Origin: PXAP01 sp964421595
GTDB taxonomy: Bacteria; Bacteroidota; Bacteroidia; Bacteroidales; PUMT01
DNA: 64,000 nucleotides
Assembly (NCBI GenBank): GCA_964421595.1
Contig: CAYQXY010000008.1
Location: 68,965-132,964 of the forward strand
Direction: 5' to 3'
In this document: positions 35,580 through 43,816 of the stretch, in pieces
Position numbering within the stretch: the stretch's first letter is position 1
Layout of the letters: each line of letters opens with the position of its first letter
Program-made: the position numbers and the translations under genes
Notes under the pieces: model-generated
What the model saw: only the letters and a program-made list of their open reading frames with translations
What the model was told of the DNA's origin: nothing
Databases searched by the model: none

Positions 35580-37010
35580 TTAACCCTCTATTTTAATTAC
35601 AAGAACATAATCAGATTCTCCACTGCTGTTTTTATCAGGAGAAAAAAGAGTAAATTTTCCTCTCCCGGTTTCAGGAAAGCCTTCAACAGGTTTTACTTCC
35701 CCATTACATGGATCGTACCACTCAGCAGTTATTTGTCCTTCTGCAAGTTCATCCAGGTTTAATTGCAATTCATTGTATACAGGGGTGTAAAGCACTGCAA
35801 GTTTTCGGTCGGAAGAAACTGCTGCCACAGCAAAATCACCTGTTCCTCTTATCCCAGAACTGCAAACGAGAAACTTATTATTCACGTCAGGCACCAATGT
35901 CCACCATGGAATATCGTCAACCAATATCTTTTTGAATGTCATATCCTTTCGACTATCGTAATTTAATGCCATTTGCCAGGTTTCTCCACCACGGTTATGA
36001 TGCCATATTGCTTCAGCACCATAGGCATGACCAGTAGAGCCGGTGATAAAACCTGCATACCAGGCCTGCCTGCGAATAGCGTAACGACCTCCAAACCTGT
36101 CAGAAACACCTGTTGACCCAAGTTCTCTGCCTTCACCAAAATCATAATAGCCCTCACCAAATTGAATGGGTACAGGTTGTAATTGTTGATAGTTTCTGAG
36201 GTAGAACTGTTGATAGTTCCGATGATTGTGCTCGTAGGGCCACAAGTTCCAGTCCGCTCGCAAAGGACTATAAGCATAGGTCCAGTTGAGTGTTAACCAG
36301 GCTGGTTGTTGGGGATATACTTCCAGACTTGATGTTGTTTGTCTGCTGTGCACAGCAATAATGGCTTTACCATTATATACCTCCTGAATACCTTCTGCCA
36401 TTGCAGCTATTTCGTCACTTACAGGTTCGGGAACGGCATCGCCACCTACAAAATATATTACATAAGGATTATCCTTGTATCTTTCGGCAAACCATTTACC
36501 AAAAGCACGGCATTTTTCAACTCCATTGTTTTGAATGGTTTTTTGATGTTGATTTTTCCATATTGGATTTATCATTACAATTAGACCACGATTTGCAGCC
36601 TCATTCACCACCCGGTCAACCTGGTTCCAATAATCCTGTTTGGGCCTGGTCAAATCGCCGTCATAAAAGGCGGGACCAATAATATCCTGATTAGGGCTGA
36701 CAGCGTGAAAAACAGCACTCATCTGCACAGTATTGAATTTCTGTTGCTTTGTTAAATCAAGGTATTCCACTACCTCCTCCGGAGAATAATCCCTTGTTAA
36801 TGACCAACCTGTATCGGCATGTATGTAGATTGGTACCCCATTACTCCATTGCAGGTAACGACCATTTGATGATACCTGAATAACAGCACCGTTAGTTTGA
36901 TAATATTCAATTGCATTTACGCCAAATGCTGAAAAATATAACCAACATATCATCACCGGCATTAAAAGTTTTGCGTATTGAGTGTTTACTGGTTTCCTGG
37001 TTTCTTTCAT
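35580..37010 (-). CDS. DUF4038 (apiosidase-like) glycoside hydrolase with C-terminal collagen-binding-like domain
   Basis: The ATG at 37010 (MKETRKPVNT) is chosen, giving 476 residues with a signal peptide ending GVNA; earlier in-frame starts precede a poor leader. The N-terminal TIM barrel is of the DUF4038 type: YLQWSNGVPIYIHADTGWSL, then YDGDLTRPKQDYWNQVDRVV, MINPIWKNQ, and YFVGGDAVPEP. The barrel is followed by GSTGHAYGAEAIWHH and a beta domain (about 385-476, DUF5060/collagen-binding-like: RKLAVLYTPVYNELQLNLDE). Relatives release terminal apiose or similar sugars from pectic chains. Substrate is inferred. It may complement the GH106 and GH88/105-like enzymes elsewhere in the window. Confidence 0.75.
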   Translation of the reverse strand: MKETRKPVNTQYAKLLMPVMICWLYFSAFGVNAIEYYQTNGAVIQVSSNGRYLQWSNGVPIYIHADTGWSLTRDYSPEEVVEYLDLTKQQKFNTVQMSAVFHAVSPNQDIIGPAFYDGDLTRPKQDYWNQVDRVVNEAANRGLIVMINPIWKNQHQKTIQNNGVEKCRAFGKWFAERYKDNPYVIYFVGGDAVPEPVSDEIAAMAEGIQEVYNGKAIIAVHSRQTTSSLEVYPQQPAWLTLNWTYAYSPLRADWNLWPYEHNHRNYQQFYLRNYQQLQPVPIQFGEGYYDFGEGRELGSTGVSDRFGGRYAIRRQAWYAGFITGSTGHAYGAEAIWHHNRGGETWQMALNYDSRKDMTFKKILVDDIPWWTLVPDVNNKFLVCSSGIRGTGDFAVAAVSSDRKLAVLYTPVYNELQLNLDELAEGQITAEWYDPCNGEVKPVEGFPETGRGKFTLFSPDKNSSGESDYVLVIKIEG

Positions 37011-37193
37011 GATAAAAGCGATTATATAATTAATAAATTGGATATTTTGGTAAATATAAGTCAAAATATAATACTGCAAAGTATGACCCGACCAGGTTAA
37101 ATATGGTTGCAACAGATCAAATAACTGATTGAAATCCCGTTGATTTCAAGTTGAACCATCGCCATACCAATTCCCCCTGTTGCCCCTGCAAGA

Positions 37194-38096
37194 CTACTTT
37201 TTAAATTTAAAAACAAATGCTACCCCCGAAAGGGAAACTAATGCCGTTATGAAATACAATGTAAGACTAAGGGTAACGGCTAAAGCTGGATCAAGAGCAA
37301 ACCATTTGGCTCCATAAAGGAAAATTACTTCTCGGGCACCGGCTCCTCCAATGGAAACCGGGAGCACCGAAACCACTGATGAAACAAGAAAAACAACCAG
37401 CCAGATTATATAGTTTTCGAATTCATTGAAGGCAAAAAGAAGAAATATCAGACTTGCCATCTGCAAAAATTGAACCCCAAGCGAGAGAATAGATGTTTTT
37501 AAAAGCAACGGTTTGTATACACTCATAAACCGATTCGCCAACCATAACCCGGCCCAAAAAACAAGCAGACCAACCGGGGCAGAAACCCATATCATAGGAT
37601 AGGGGTTAAAAATTATATGGATTGTAAGAAAAAAAGCCAGTACGCTCAACAGAAAGACGCCCCATACCCGATCGAAAAGCACCGCCCCAATGATTTGTCT
37701 GGTAGGCGTCATTGATTGTTGTCTTAATATCAATACTTTGTAACCGTCCCCTCCTATCCCCCCTGGTAAAAACATATTATAAAACATGCCTACCCAATAT
37801 AGTTTTAGATTTTCCACAAATTGAAGCGATATGTCTATCCGCTCAAAAAACATGTTCAGCCTCCACGCCGAACAAACTTTGGAAAGAACAAACAGCAAGA
37901 TGACTGGAATTAATAGTAATGGTCTGGACTGAGCGTAAATATCGCGAATTTGCGCCGGGTTGATTCGGGTAAATACAAAATACAGGGCAGCCAATGAAAG
38001 TACTACCTTGATTGTGGCGATGATATTTTTACGCCTGATTTTTACCTCCACGACTAATTTTCCTGATTTTATAAGGGGTTTTCTTTTGAGATTCAT
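37194..38096 (-). CDS. Lysylphosphatidylglycerol synthase-type transmembrane protein (UPF0104/YbhN-like)
   Basis: A 300-residue protein with about eight membrane helices and the LPG_synthase_TM pattern: LFVLSKVCSAWRLNMFFERI, then WVGMFYNMFLPGGIGGDGYK and VLPVSIGGAGAREVIFLYGA. Such proteins lack the soluble synthase domain and often serve as flippases or membrane parts in envelope lipid modification. The annotated ATG overlaps the GT2 gene by 68 bp; a GTG at 38051 would reduce this to 23 bp and cannot be ruled out. It is translationally linked to the GT2 gene, so it probably works with it on a lipid-linked sugar. Confidence 0.88.
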   Translation of the reverse strand: MNLKRKPLIKSGKLVVEVKIRRKNIIATIKVVLSLAALYFVFTRINPAQIRDIYAQSRPLLLIPVILLFVLSKVCSAWRLNMFFERIDISLQFVENLKLYWVGMFYNMFLPGGIGGDGYKVLILRQQSMTPTRQIIGAVLFDRVWGVFLLSVLAFFLTIHIIFNPYPMIWVSAPVGLLVFWAGLWLANRFMSVYKPLLLKTSILSLGVQFLQMASLIFLLFAFNEFENYIIWLVVFLVSSVVSVLPVSIGGAGAREVIFLYGAKWFALDPALAVTLSLTLYFITALVSLSGVAFVFKFKK

Positions 38097-39000
38097 AATA
38101 CACCCGAATGAGCAATTCGGCTATAATACCTATTGTAATTAACTGAAAACCTGCCAGCAAGATAATCACACCCAGGATCAATAAGGGTTTACCCCAAATA
38201 TCCTGTCCCATTAACTTCAAAACGAACAGATATATATTAATTGCGCCCCCCAGTAAAAGTGCCAATATTCCAGTACCACCAAACAAATGCATAGGTCGCT
38301 GCAGATATTTTTTAAAAAAAATCATCAGCATCAGGTCGCTAAGCACCTTACTGGTTCTTCCAATGCCATACTTGGAGTGTCCATAGCGTCTGGCGTGGTG
38401 TTTAACTACCATCTGCCCCATGCGTCCGCCCTCAAGGGCTGTCAACACTGGAACAAACCGGTGCAATTCACCATATAAGCCAATATCACGAGCTACCTCA
38501 CATTTGAAAATTTTTAATGTGCAACCATAGTCCTTTAGTTTTACATTAGTGCTGGAACGTATAATCCAGTTGGCAATTTTGCTGGGTATTTTACGCATCA
38601 AGGCGCCATCCATACGGTTGGATCGGATACCTGCCACCATATCCAAATCTTCATCAAGCAGTTTCTTCAGCATGGCCGGTATGTCAGAAGGATCGTTTTG
38701 CAAATCCCCATCCATGGTTACGATATATTCGCCCTTTGCGTGCTGAATACCTGCGGCCAGTGCAGAGCTTTGACCGTAATTCTTTCTTAATTCCAGAAGT
38801 TTAATTTCCTTATGCTCCAAAGACAGAATTTCCTTTACTGTACTATCAGTCGATCCATCGTCGACAAACACGATCTCAAAGGAATATCCGCTTAAACTTT
38901 CAAAAATAAGGTCTGCCAAAGGTTTAATATTGGGTTGTTCGTTGTAGACACAAACCACTACAGTTATCATATTGACTTTATAGCCAGGTTTTTTCGCCAT
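38029..39000 (-). CDS. Family 2 glycosyltransferase, ArnC/DPM1-like, membrane-bound
   Basis: A 323-residue protein. The GT2 domain has ITVVVCVYNEQPNIKPLADL at the start, VFVDDGSTDST, and the metal-binding TMDGDLQNDP (DGD). Two C-terminal membrane helices (about 235-260 and 270-300) follow. This layout is that of ArnC, DPM1 and GtrB, which transfer a sugar from a nucleotide onto polyprenyl phosphate on the cytosolic face. It is the first gene of the pair with the LPG_synthase_TM protein and faces away from the ArnT-like gene across a 144-bp shared promoter region. The sugar is unknown, since no nucleotide-sugar genes are nearby. Confidence 0.9.
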   Translation of the reverse strand: MAKKPGYKVNMITVVVCVYNEQPNIKPLADLIFESLSGYSFEIVFVDDGSTDSTVKEILSLEHKEIKLLELRKNYGQSSALAAGIQHAKGEYIVTMDGDLQNDPSDIPAMLKKLLDEDLDMVAGIRSNRMDGALMRKIPSKIANWIIRSSTNVKLKDYGCTLKIFKCEVARDIGLYGELHRFVPVLTALEGGRMGQMVVKHHARRYGHSKYGIGRTSKVLSDLMLMIFFKKYLQRPMHLFGGTGILALLLGGAINIYLFVLKLMGQDIWGKPLLILGVIILLAGFQLITIGIIAELLIRVYYESQKKTPYKIRKISRGGKNQA

Positions 39001-39020
39001 AATACATGATTAAACGGACG

Positions 39021-39052
39021 CAAAATTAAGATAAATAAACATGTCATGCCAA
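39021..39052 (-). promoter_or_regulatory. Candidate Bacteroidetes-type promoter of the GT2 gene
   Basis: On the minus strand TAATTTTG (39028-39021) matches the -7 element TAnnTTTG, with a TTG at 39052-39050 after a 21-base spacer. It is 21 bp before the GT2 start. This is a motif match by eye only. Confidence 0.4.
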
Positions 39053-39144
39053 CCATAGACCGGCTGTTCACAATAACTTAACACAGGCATTCCTTAAATC
39101 AGGTAAGATATACTTAATATTACGGCTCAAAGAAAATTGATAAA

Positions 39145-40734
39145 ATGAAAAACACTGTACTTCCATCAGTAATTCTTGCAGCCCTGTTAAGCATATACCT
39201 GTTAATATCTTCAAATATAGGCGGCGTATCGGTATATATTCTTGATGAATCCAAGAATGCTTCCTGTGCAAGGGAGATGATGGAGCGAAAGGATTTGATT
39301 GTGCCCACATTTAATTATGAACTGCGCACCGACAAGCCTGTTTTACATTATTATTTTATGATGGCGGGATACCAGCTTTTCGGAGTCAATGCCTTTGGAG
39401 CCCGATTCTTCTCGGTCATATTTGGTTGTCTGACCCTGGTCATTACTTTTCTTTTCGCTAAAAAATATTATGGCATATGGACGGGTATTTGGGCAGTATT
39501 AACCCTAACCTCTTCGCTTCATTATGTTTTACAATTTCAACTGGCAGTTCCCGATCCCTATTTGATATTCTTCATTAATGCCTCCCTGATGTGTTTTTTT
39601 GTGTATTGGACAGACAAGCGGCCTGTATGGATATACCTGTGTTATGCAGCAATGGCACTGGGCACTTTAACCAAGGGACCGGTGGCAGCGATATTGCCAG
39701 GTCTTGTTTTTTTTGTATTTCTACTGGTTTCTAGGGCTTTAACCTTGAAGAACATATTTTCATTAAGACCATTTTCAGGAATAGTGCTTTATATGATCAT
39801 CGCGCTTCCCTGGTATATTCTTGTTCATCTAAAAACCAACGGAGAATGGACAGAAGGATTTTTTTTGAGACATAATTTAGAACGATTTACCTCCACGATG
39901 GAAGGACATGGCGGTAGCTTTTATTATCCTTTGATTTATTTTTTTATAGGTTTGCTTCCTTTTGTCATTCTAAGCATCCAGTCCCTGTGGACAACCCTTA
40001 AGGACAAAACGACTGAAGCCGGCCGTTTTCTTTTTATTGTCATAGGTGTTGTACTAGTATTTTTTGCTTTCTCCAAAACCCAGCTCCCCAACTATATCGT
40101 CCCGTTGTATCCGGCTTTTGCCATTATCATAAGTGCTTATCTTGATAAAATATTTCGGGGCATTCATACTCCAGGTGGATGGAAAGTATCCCTATGGTTA
40201 TATGGGGTATTAATGATATTGTTACCAGTGGGTATTTGGTATGGATTAAGTATAGAACCGGAGTTATCGCACATTAGCCACCTCTGGATTTTCTTTCTAC
40301 TATGGCCTGCAGGTGCTTTGACGGGTCTGTTCTGGGTTTATAAAAACCACTTTCGAAAAGCGGCATTAACCTTATCAGTATCGTCTATCCTCACCATGGC
40401 CATGTTTTTTTACGTCGTATTCCCGATGATTAATAACCAAAATCCCATACAGGTGTTTGAAGAATATATAAATAAGGAAGCTGAATATGTCTGGTTTAAC
40501 CGTATGAACCCTGCTTTTGTTTTTTGGTTGAAACGCGAAATACCCAGGGTAACAACACTGAAAGAGATTGAGTTGTTTTTGAATCAAAATCCCAGGGGTT
40601 ATATTATTTCTTCATTAAGTGATTTTGAGCGAAACGAAGAATTGATGAACGAAGCTGGACTTGAAATACTGGTAAAACAAAAGGACCTTTTCGAAAACCC
40701 TACCACAATTATCATGCACCGGCCTCGACAATAG
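39145..40734 (+). CDS. ArnT-like glycosyltransferase family 39 (PMT_2) membrane protein
   Basis: A 529-residue protein with about 12 membrane helices and the GT39/ArnT features: GGVSVYILDESKNASCAREM (first-loop acidic residues), RTDKPVLHYYFMMAGYQLFG, and LTKGPVAAILPGL. The C-terminal 90 residues are a soluble domain (about 430-529). It moves a sugar from undecaprenyl phosphate to lipid A or another envelope acceptor on the periplasmic side. With the divergent GT2 gene it makes a donor-plus-transferase pair. Its 3' end overlaps the convergent PAP2 gene by 23 bp. Confidence 0.9.
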   Translation: MKNTVLPSVILAALLSIYLLISSNIGGVSVYILDESKNASCAREMMERKDLIVPTFNYELRTDKPVLHYYFMMAGYQLFGVNAFGARFFSVIFGCLTLVITFLFAKKYYGIWTGIWAVLTLTSSLHYVLQFQLAVPDPYLIFFINASLMCFFVYWTDKRPVWIYLCYAAMALGTLTKGPVAAILPGLVFFVFLLVSRALTLKNIFSLRPFSGIVLYMIIALPWYILVHLKTNGEWTEGFFLRHNLERFTSTMEGHGGSFYYPLIYFFIGLLPFVILSIQSLWTTLKDKTTEAGRFLFIVIGVVLVFFAFSKTQLPNYIVPLYPAFAIIISAYLDKIFRGIHTPGGWKVSLWLYGVLMILLPVGIWYGLSIEPELSHISHLWIFFLLWPAGALTGLFWVYKNHFRKAALTLSVSSILTMAMFFYVVFPMINNQNPIQVFEEYINKEAEYVWFNRMNPAFVFWLKREIPRVTTLKEIELFLNQNPRGYIISSLSDFERNEELMNEAGLEILVKQKDLFENPTTIIMHRPRQ

Positions 40735-41419
40735 CCTCCCTGGGTTTTGCCACAATAAGTCGCAAAGCATGGCTCCAGGCCTTACGCTTGTGCAACAGCA
40801 AAACTTCTTCTGTAACGTAACGTGCAGCCAGAAAACACATTAAGCCCATTATAACTCCCACGTATATATCGACATAAAAATGCAATAACAGGTACATACG
40901 GGAAAAGCCAATCAATACGGCATATATCATTAACAGAACAGATACTCTTACATCACGCAGGTAATAACTTAAAAAAAAAGCTACCGAAAAAGCGGTCATG
41001 GTATGTCCTGATGGAAAAGAGTTGGAAGTATGATATGTAAAGCCTTCAATAAAATGGTAAAACGACTCAGTAGGGAGAAAAGCCGTTGGACGGGGCATAC
41101 CATTAAAAAGCAGCTTCTTGAATACAAAGATAAACAGGCCATTAAAAATCAAAACAAAAAGAGCTGTAAGTGCCGCAGAGAATCTTATAAACACAAAAAT
41201 TACCGCTATGAAAAGCCATACCAAACCATTACCCATGTGAGTGAAATTTACTATAAAGTCATCTATTGAAGGATGGGAATAACGGTTCAATAATAATATT
41301 TCCTGCCCTTTTTCAAAAAACAAAAATGGAAGGATTCCAACAATAATAAAAACAATAAAAAACCGATTTAAAAAACCCTCTTCCCAAAAGGAATTAAGTG
41401 TGCGATATAATTGTATCAT
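40712..41419 (-). CDS. PAP2-family membrane phosphatase
   Basis: A 235-residue protein with about six membrane helices. The three phosphatase motifs are present: KKLLFNGMPRP (C1, K-x6-RP), SNSFPSGHTMT (C2, PSGH) and GFSRMYLLLHFYVDI (C3, SR-x5-H-x3-D). It dephosphorylates a lipid phosphate or pyrophosphate such as undecaprenyl pyrophosphate or lipid A phosphate, facing the periplasm. The convergent ArnT-like gene overlaps it by 23 bp. Together with the GT2 gene it could recycle the polyprenyl carrier or prepare the acceptor. Confidence 0.9.
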   Translation of the reverse strand: MIQLYRTLNSFWEEGFLNRFFIVFIIVGILPFLFFEKGQEILLLNRYSHPSIDDFIVNFTHMGNGLVWLFIAVIFVFIRFSAALTALFVLIFNGLFIFVFKKLLFNGMPRPTAFLPTESFYHFIEGFTYHTSNSFPSGHTMTAFSVAFFLSYYLRDVRVSVLLMIYAVLIGFSRMYLLLHFYVDIYVGVIMGLMCFLAARYVTEEVLLLHKRKAWSHALRLIVAKPREAIVEAGA

Positions 41420-41805
41420 AAAATTTGAGGATAAAAGCCATTTTATTTTGATACAAGTGTACTAGGTAAAAATTACCTTATTATAAAGTAGCTTTTAAAG
41501 TTTTATTCAGTTTTTGTTAATTCAAACCGTCCTCCTATTCCCTATATTTATTATTATATTATTTCCTCATCTATGGTCAGCATAATGAAAAAATATAGAC
41601 CACCTATACTTTTACTGGCAAACCTGGAAATTCAACGATTTAAACTGAAAATGGCTTGAGGTAGATGAAAAATATTTATCGGAGTTATTGAAACAACTAT
41701 ATTAACTTTAACGGATGTTGAAAGATTAAAGTAATTAGTATCATTTTGTAGAATGAAATTTTCAGCGTTATGGTATTTATAACCAAATTCAGCTTACTGT
41801 TGGTT
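41420..41805. other. Intergenic, 386 bp, no gene seen
   Basis: AT-rich strip between the start of the PAP2 gene and the stop of an outer-membrane protein gene. It has a 24-codon frame (41586-41660, plus strand) without support. I see no relic, repeat or promoter that I can defend. Confidence 0.5.
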
Positions 41806-42393
41806 TTAAAATCTTATTCCAAAATAAATATTCGGATAAAAAATATAGAATATCGGGTCTTGTTTTCTAATTTCCTTAAAAGTCTCCGGCTCGTTTGTGT
41901 CGAAAATCGTAAACCCGACTGGAATTTGCAAATTCAATAACAATGGTAACTTTGAAATCTGAAATTTAAACTTATAGCCAACACGAAACTCGTTAAACAA
42001 ATTAAAACTTCTATAATATCTATCTTCATTTTTTTCGTAATACTTCGTATAGCCCGGATATATTTGATATTCAATATGTAATTTTTTTAAAAAATAATAA
42101 CGATAAGCAAATATTGGTGAAATATTTGCAGCATAGCCCGGATAATCAAGCAATTTCGGATAAGTTTCGGTTGCCTTGCCATACCAAAGTCCTATAATTA
42201 AACTGCTTTTTTCAGTTTTTTGGTATTCATAAATAATTGCAAAGCTATTAAATAAAGGAAGTAACGGGTCGGTGCTAAAAGAATGATTTAATTCATTATT
42301 TTTTAATGGTATAGTATCATTTTGACCGCAGGTATTAATAGAAATTTTTAAAAATATAATTGATAATAATAATAATTTGCAAATGGTCTTCAT
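41806..42393 (-). CDS. Predicted outer-membrane beta-barrel protein, hypothetical
   Basis: I use the ATG at 42393 (MKTICKLLLL), which begins a signal peptide ending CGQ; a TTG at 42408 is upstream in frame. The 195-residue protein has alternating aromatic strands (FAIIYEYQKTEKSSLIIGLW, YGYRYYFLKK-type segments) and ends in GIRF, an aromatic C-terminus used for barrel assembly. This supports a small eight-strand barrel. I do not recognise the family. It is AT-rich compared with its neighbours. Confidence 0.6.
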   Translation of the reverse strand: MKTICKLLLLSIIFLKISINTCGQNDTIPLKNNELNHSFSTDPLLPLFNSFAIIYEYQKTEKSSLIIGLWYGKATETYPKLLDYPGYAANISPIFAYRYYFLKKLHIEYQIYPGYTKYYEKNEDRYYRSFNLFNEFRVGYKFKFQISKLPLLLNLQIPVGFTIFDTNEPETFKEIRKQDPIFYIFYPNIYFGIRF

Positions 42394-42465
42394 TGAAAAT
42401 TGGTTCAATGTACTTGTGACAATGAGAGTTCTTTAATATTTAAGAACTCTCATTATTCTGGTAAA

Positions 42466-42918
42466 TCATAAATCTGCAATAACTGTATTAATCTCTTCTA
42501 CAAATTCCACTACTTTTGACTTCTCAAGTATAGATATCTCATATCCTACGCTATGTCCGGCATTATTATTTATCACAAATGTTGCTGTGTAACAGTTAAG
42601 TAAATTAACTGCACCTAAAAGTAAAAAAATAATACCAAATGATTCAATGAAAGCGAAACCAGCAATGATTAAAATTATACCAACTATTAACCTCCTCAGA
42701 GAAAATTTTGTTGAACTTGAAACAGAAGCAATTGTTTTAAGAGGCTGAGCAATCTGTGCTTTTCCAATAGGAATAACAGCCAAAAGTGTATTTGGTGTGT
42801 GTCCTGTTAATCTTTTATTTGTAAGTGCATAATGTGCTTTTAACCAAAACAAAATGAGGTTTGCTGTAAATGTGGTCTCTTTAATTTTTAGTTCTTCTTT
42901 AGCTAAAACTGTACTCAT
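42466..42918 (-). CDS. Small membrane protein with bacterial PH-like segment, hypothetical
   Basis: A 150-residue protein. The N-terminal part (about 22-70) reads like a bacterial PH strand pattern (WLKAHYALTNKRLTGHTPNT, then IPIGKAQIAQPLKTIASVSS). A double membrane helix follows at about 76-110, and a C-terminal beta-alpha end (VGYEISILEKSKVVEFVEEI) completes the fold. Such proteins are probably lipid- or membrane-associated with no known enzyme activity. It is followed by a barrel gene on the same strand with 72 bp between. The family call is tentative. Confidence 0.55.
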   Translation of the reverse strand: MSTVLAKEELKIKETTFTANLILFWLKAHYALTNKRLTGHTPNTLLAVIPIGKAQIAQPLKTIASVSSSTKFSLRRLIVGIILIIAGFAFIESFGIIFLLLGAVNLLNCYTATFVINNNAGHSVGYEISILEKSKVVEFVEEINTVIADL

Positions 42919-43147
42919 GATAATTAGTTTTTAATTTTTTAACTTGTAATAATTCCCGGTATCGCAATGTTTTTTTTATAGTGGGTTCTGTTCTCCACTT
43001 TTTCAGTTCAACAGTATTACTTTATGTTATTCTGGGATGTCAGCCCTTCTATTGACCGTCGTTGGTTAAGCTTGCCTTGAGGTTATGTAACACCGGTTTT
43101 CAAAATAAATGTAAGCATTAAACACATTTAACATACTTCCAGTCTGA

Positions 43148-43250
43148 CATTTAATGATTACTTAATCTGAGGCTGGTATTTTAACATAATTTTAATAATC
43201 GGCTAATATTAATATTAAACCATATGCTTTTTTGTATGATCTAAAATTAT
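43148..43250. repeat. Diverged ~100-bp direct repeat, copy 1
   Basis: This strip (starting CATTTAATGATTACTTAATC, ending near ATATTAAACCATATGCTTTT) matches 43607-43710 by eye over about 100 bases with roughly 70% or more identity and a few gaps. Copy 2 is directly upstream of the plus-strand susC gene, so both look like the same regulatory segment. The S41 relic lies between them. Confidence 0.65.
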
Positions 43251-43251
43251 G

Positions 43252-43561
43252 TTACAACATCTGTTTTAAAGTATTCAGCCATGCTTTTGCCAGTGCAGAA
43301 TCTCCAGGATCCAATTTTAACAGGTAGAGATAATTTTGATGTAGAAATGAATAGTGGTAGTATACTCCTATACCCTTAAATAACTTATTAATCCCACCCG
43401 GTAGCGAAAACTGTGAAACATTGCCATCAGTACCAGCAGTCGTTGAACCAATTACCAATGCATCTGGTGCTATCCGGAATACCATAACAGAATATTCTGC
43501 CTGGCTTAAGGTAAGTTCATTTGCCAGAATTATTCTGTATGACTTTAAAGTAATAAAAAAT
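43252..43561 (-). pseudogene. C-terminal relic of an S41 (tail-specific) peptidase gene
   Basis: The minus strand reads ILANELTLSQAEYSVMVFRI, then IAPDALVIGSTTAGTDGNVS and LPGG. This is the catalytic-Ser region (S-Q-A-E) and following conserved block of S41 C-terminal processing peptidases. There is a stop just upstream at about 43560, and the rest of the enzyme is missing. After GIGVYY the sequence departs from the family and reads HQNYLYLLKLDPGDSALAKA, which looks like a TPR or other protein's tail. So the remnant appears to be a join of two gene ends. Confidence 0.75.
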
Positions 43562-43606
43562 TAACTCCCGATGGAGGGCAGTGCTTTCCTAATGAGGCAT
43601 ACAGAG

Positions 43607-43710
43607 CATTTAATTATTACTTAACCTGACACTGGCGGAATAATATATTATTAAAATCCTATTAATATTCATATTAAAACCATATGGTTTTTTTGTACGG
43701 TAAATCAAAG
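43607..43710. repeat. Diverged ~100-bp direct repeat, copy 2 (in the susC upstream region)
   Basis: Starts CATTTAATTATTACTTAACC and ends near CATATTAAAACCATATGGTT. It lies about 107 bp before the second susC gene and probably includes its promoter. Conservation with copy 1 is strongest in the two ends, including the ATTAAA(A)CCATATG core. Confidence 0.65.
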
Positions 43711-43816
43711 TTACAGATTTTAATCAGCCTGATTCAAATTTAGTGTTGCTTTTAAATACTGCTTGATTAACTCATTCAAGTGAAATTAAAACCATTGTTC
43801 AAAAAATTGAATTTAT

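Noticed and set aside
37129..37149. 8-bp inverted repeat TTGAAATC / GATTTCAA after the LPG_synthase_TM gene
   Set aside because: Stem is AT-rich and no T-run follows, so a terminator call is not justified.
41586..41660. 24-codon frame starting ATGAAAAAA
   Set aside because: Too short and without any supporting evidence.
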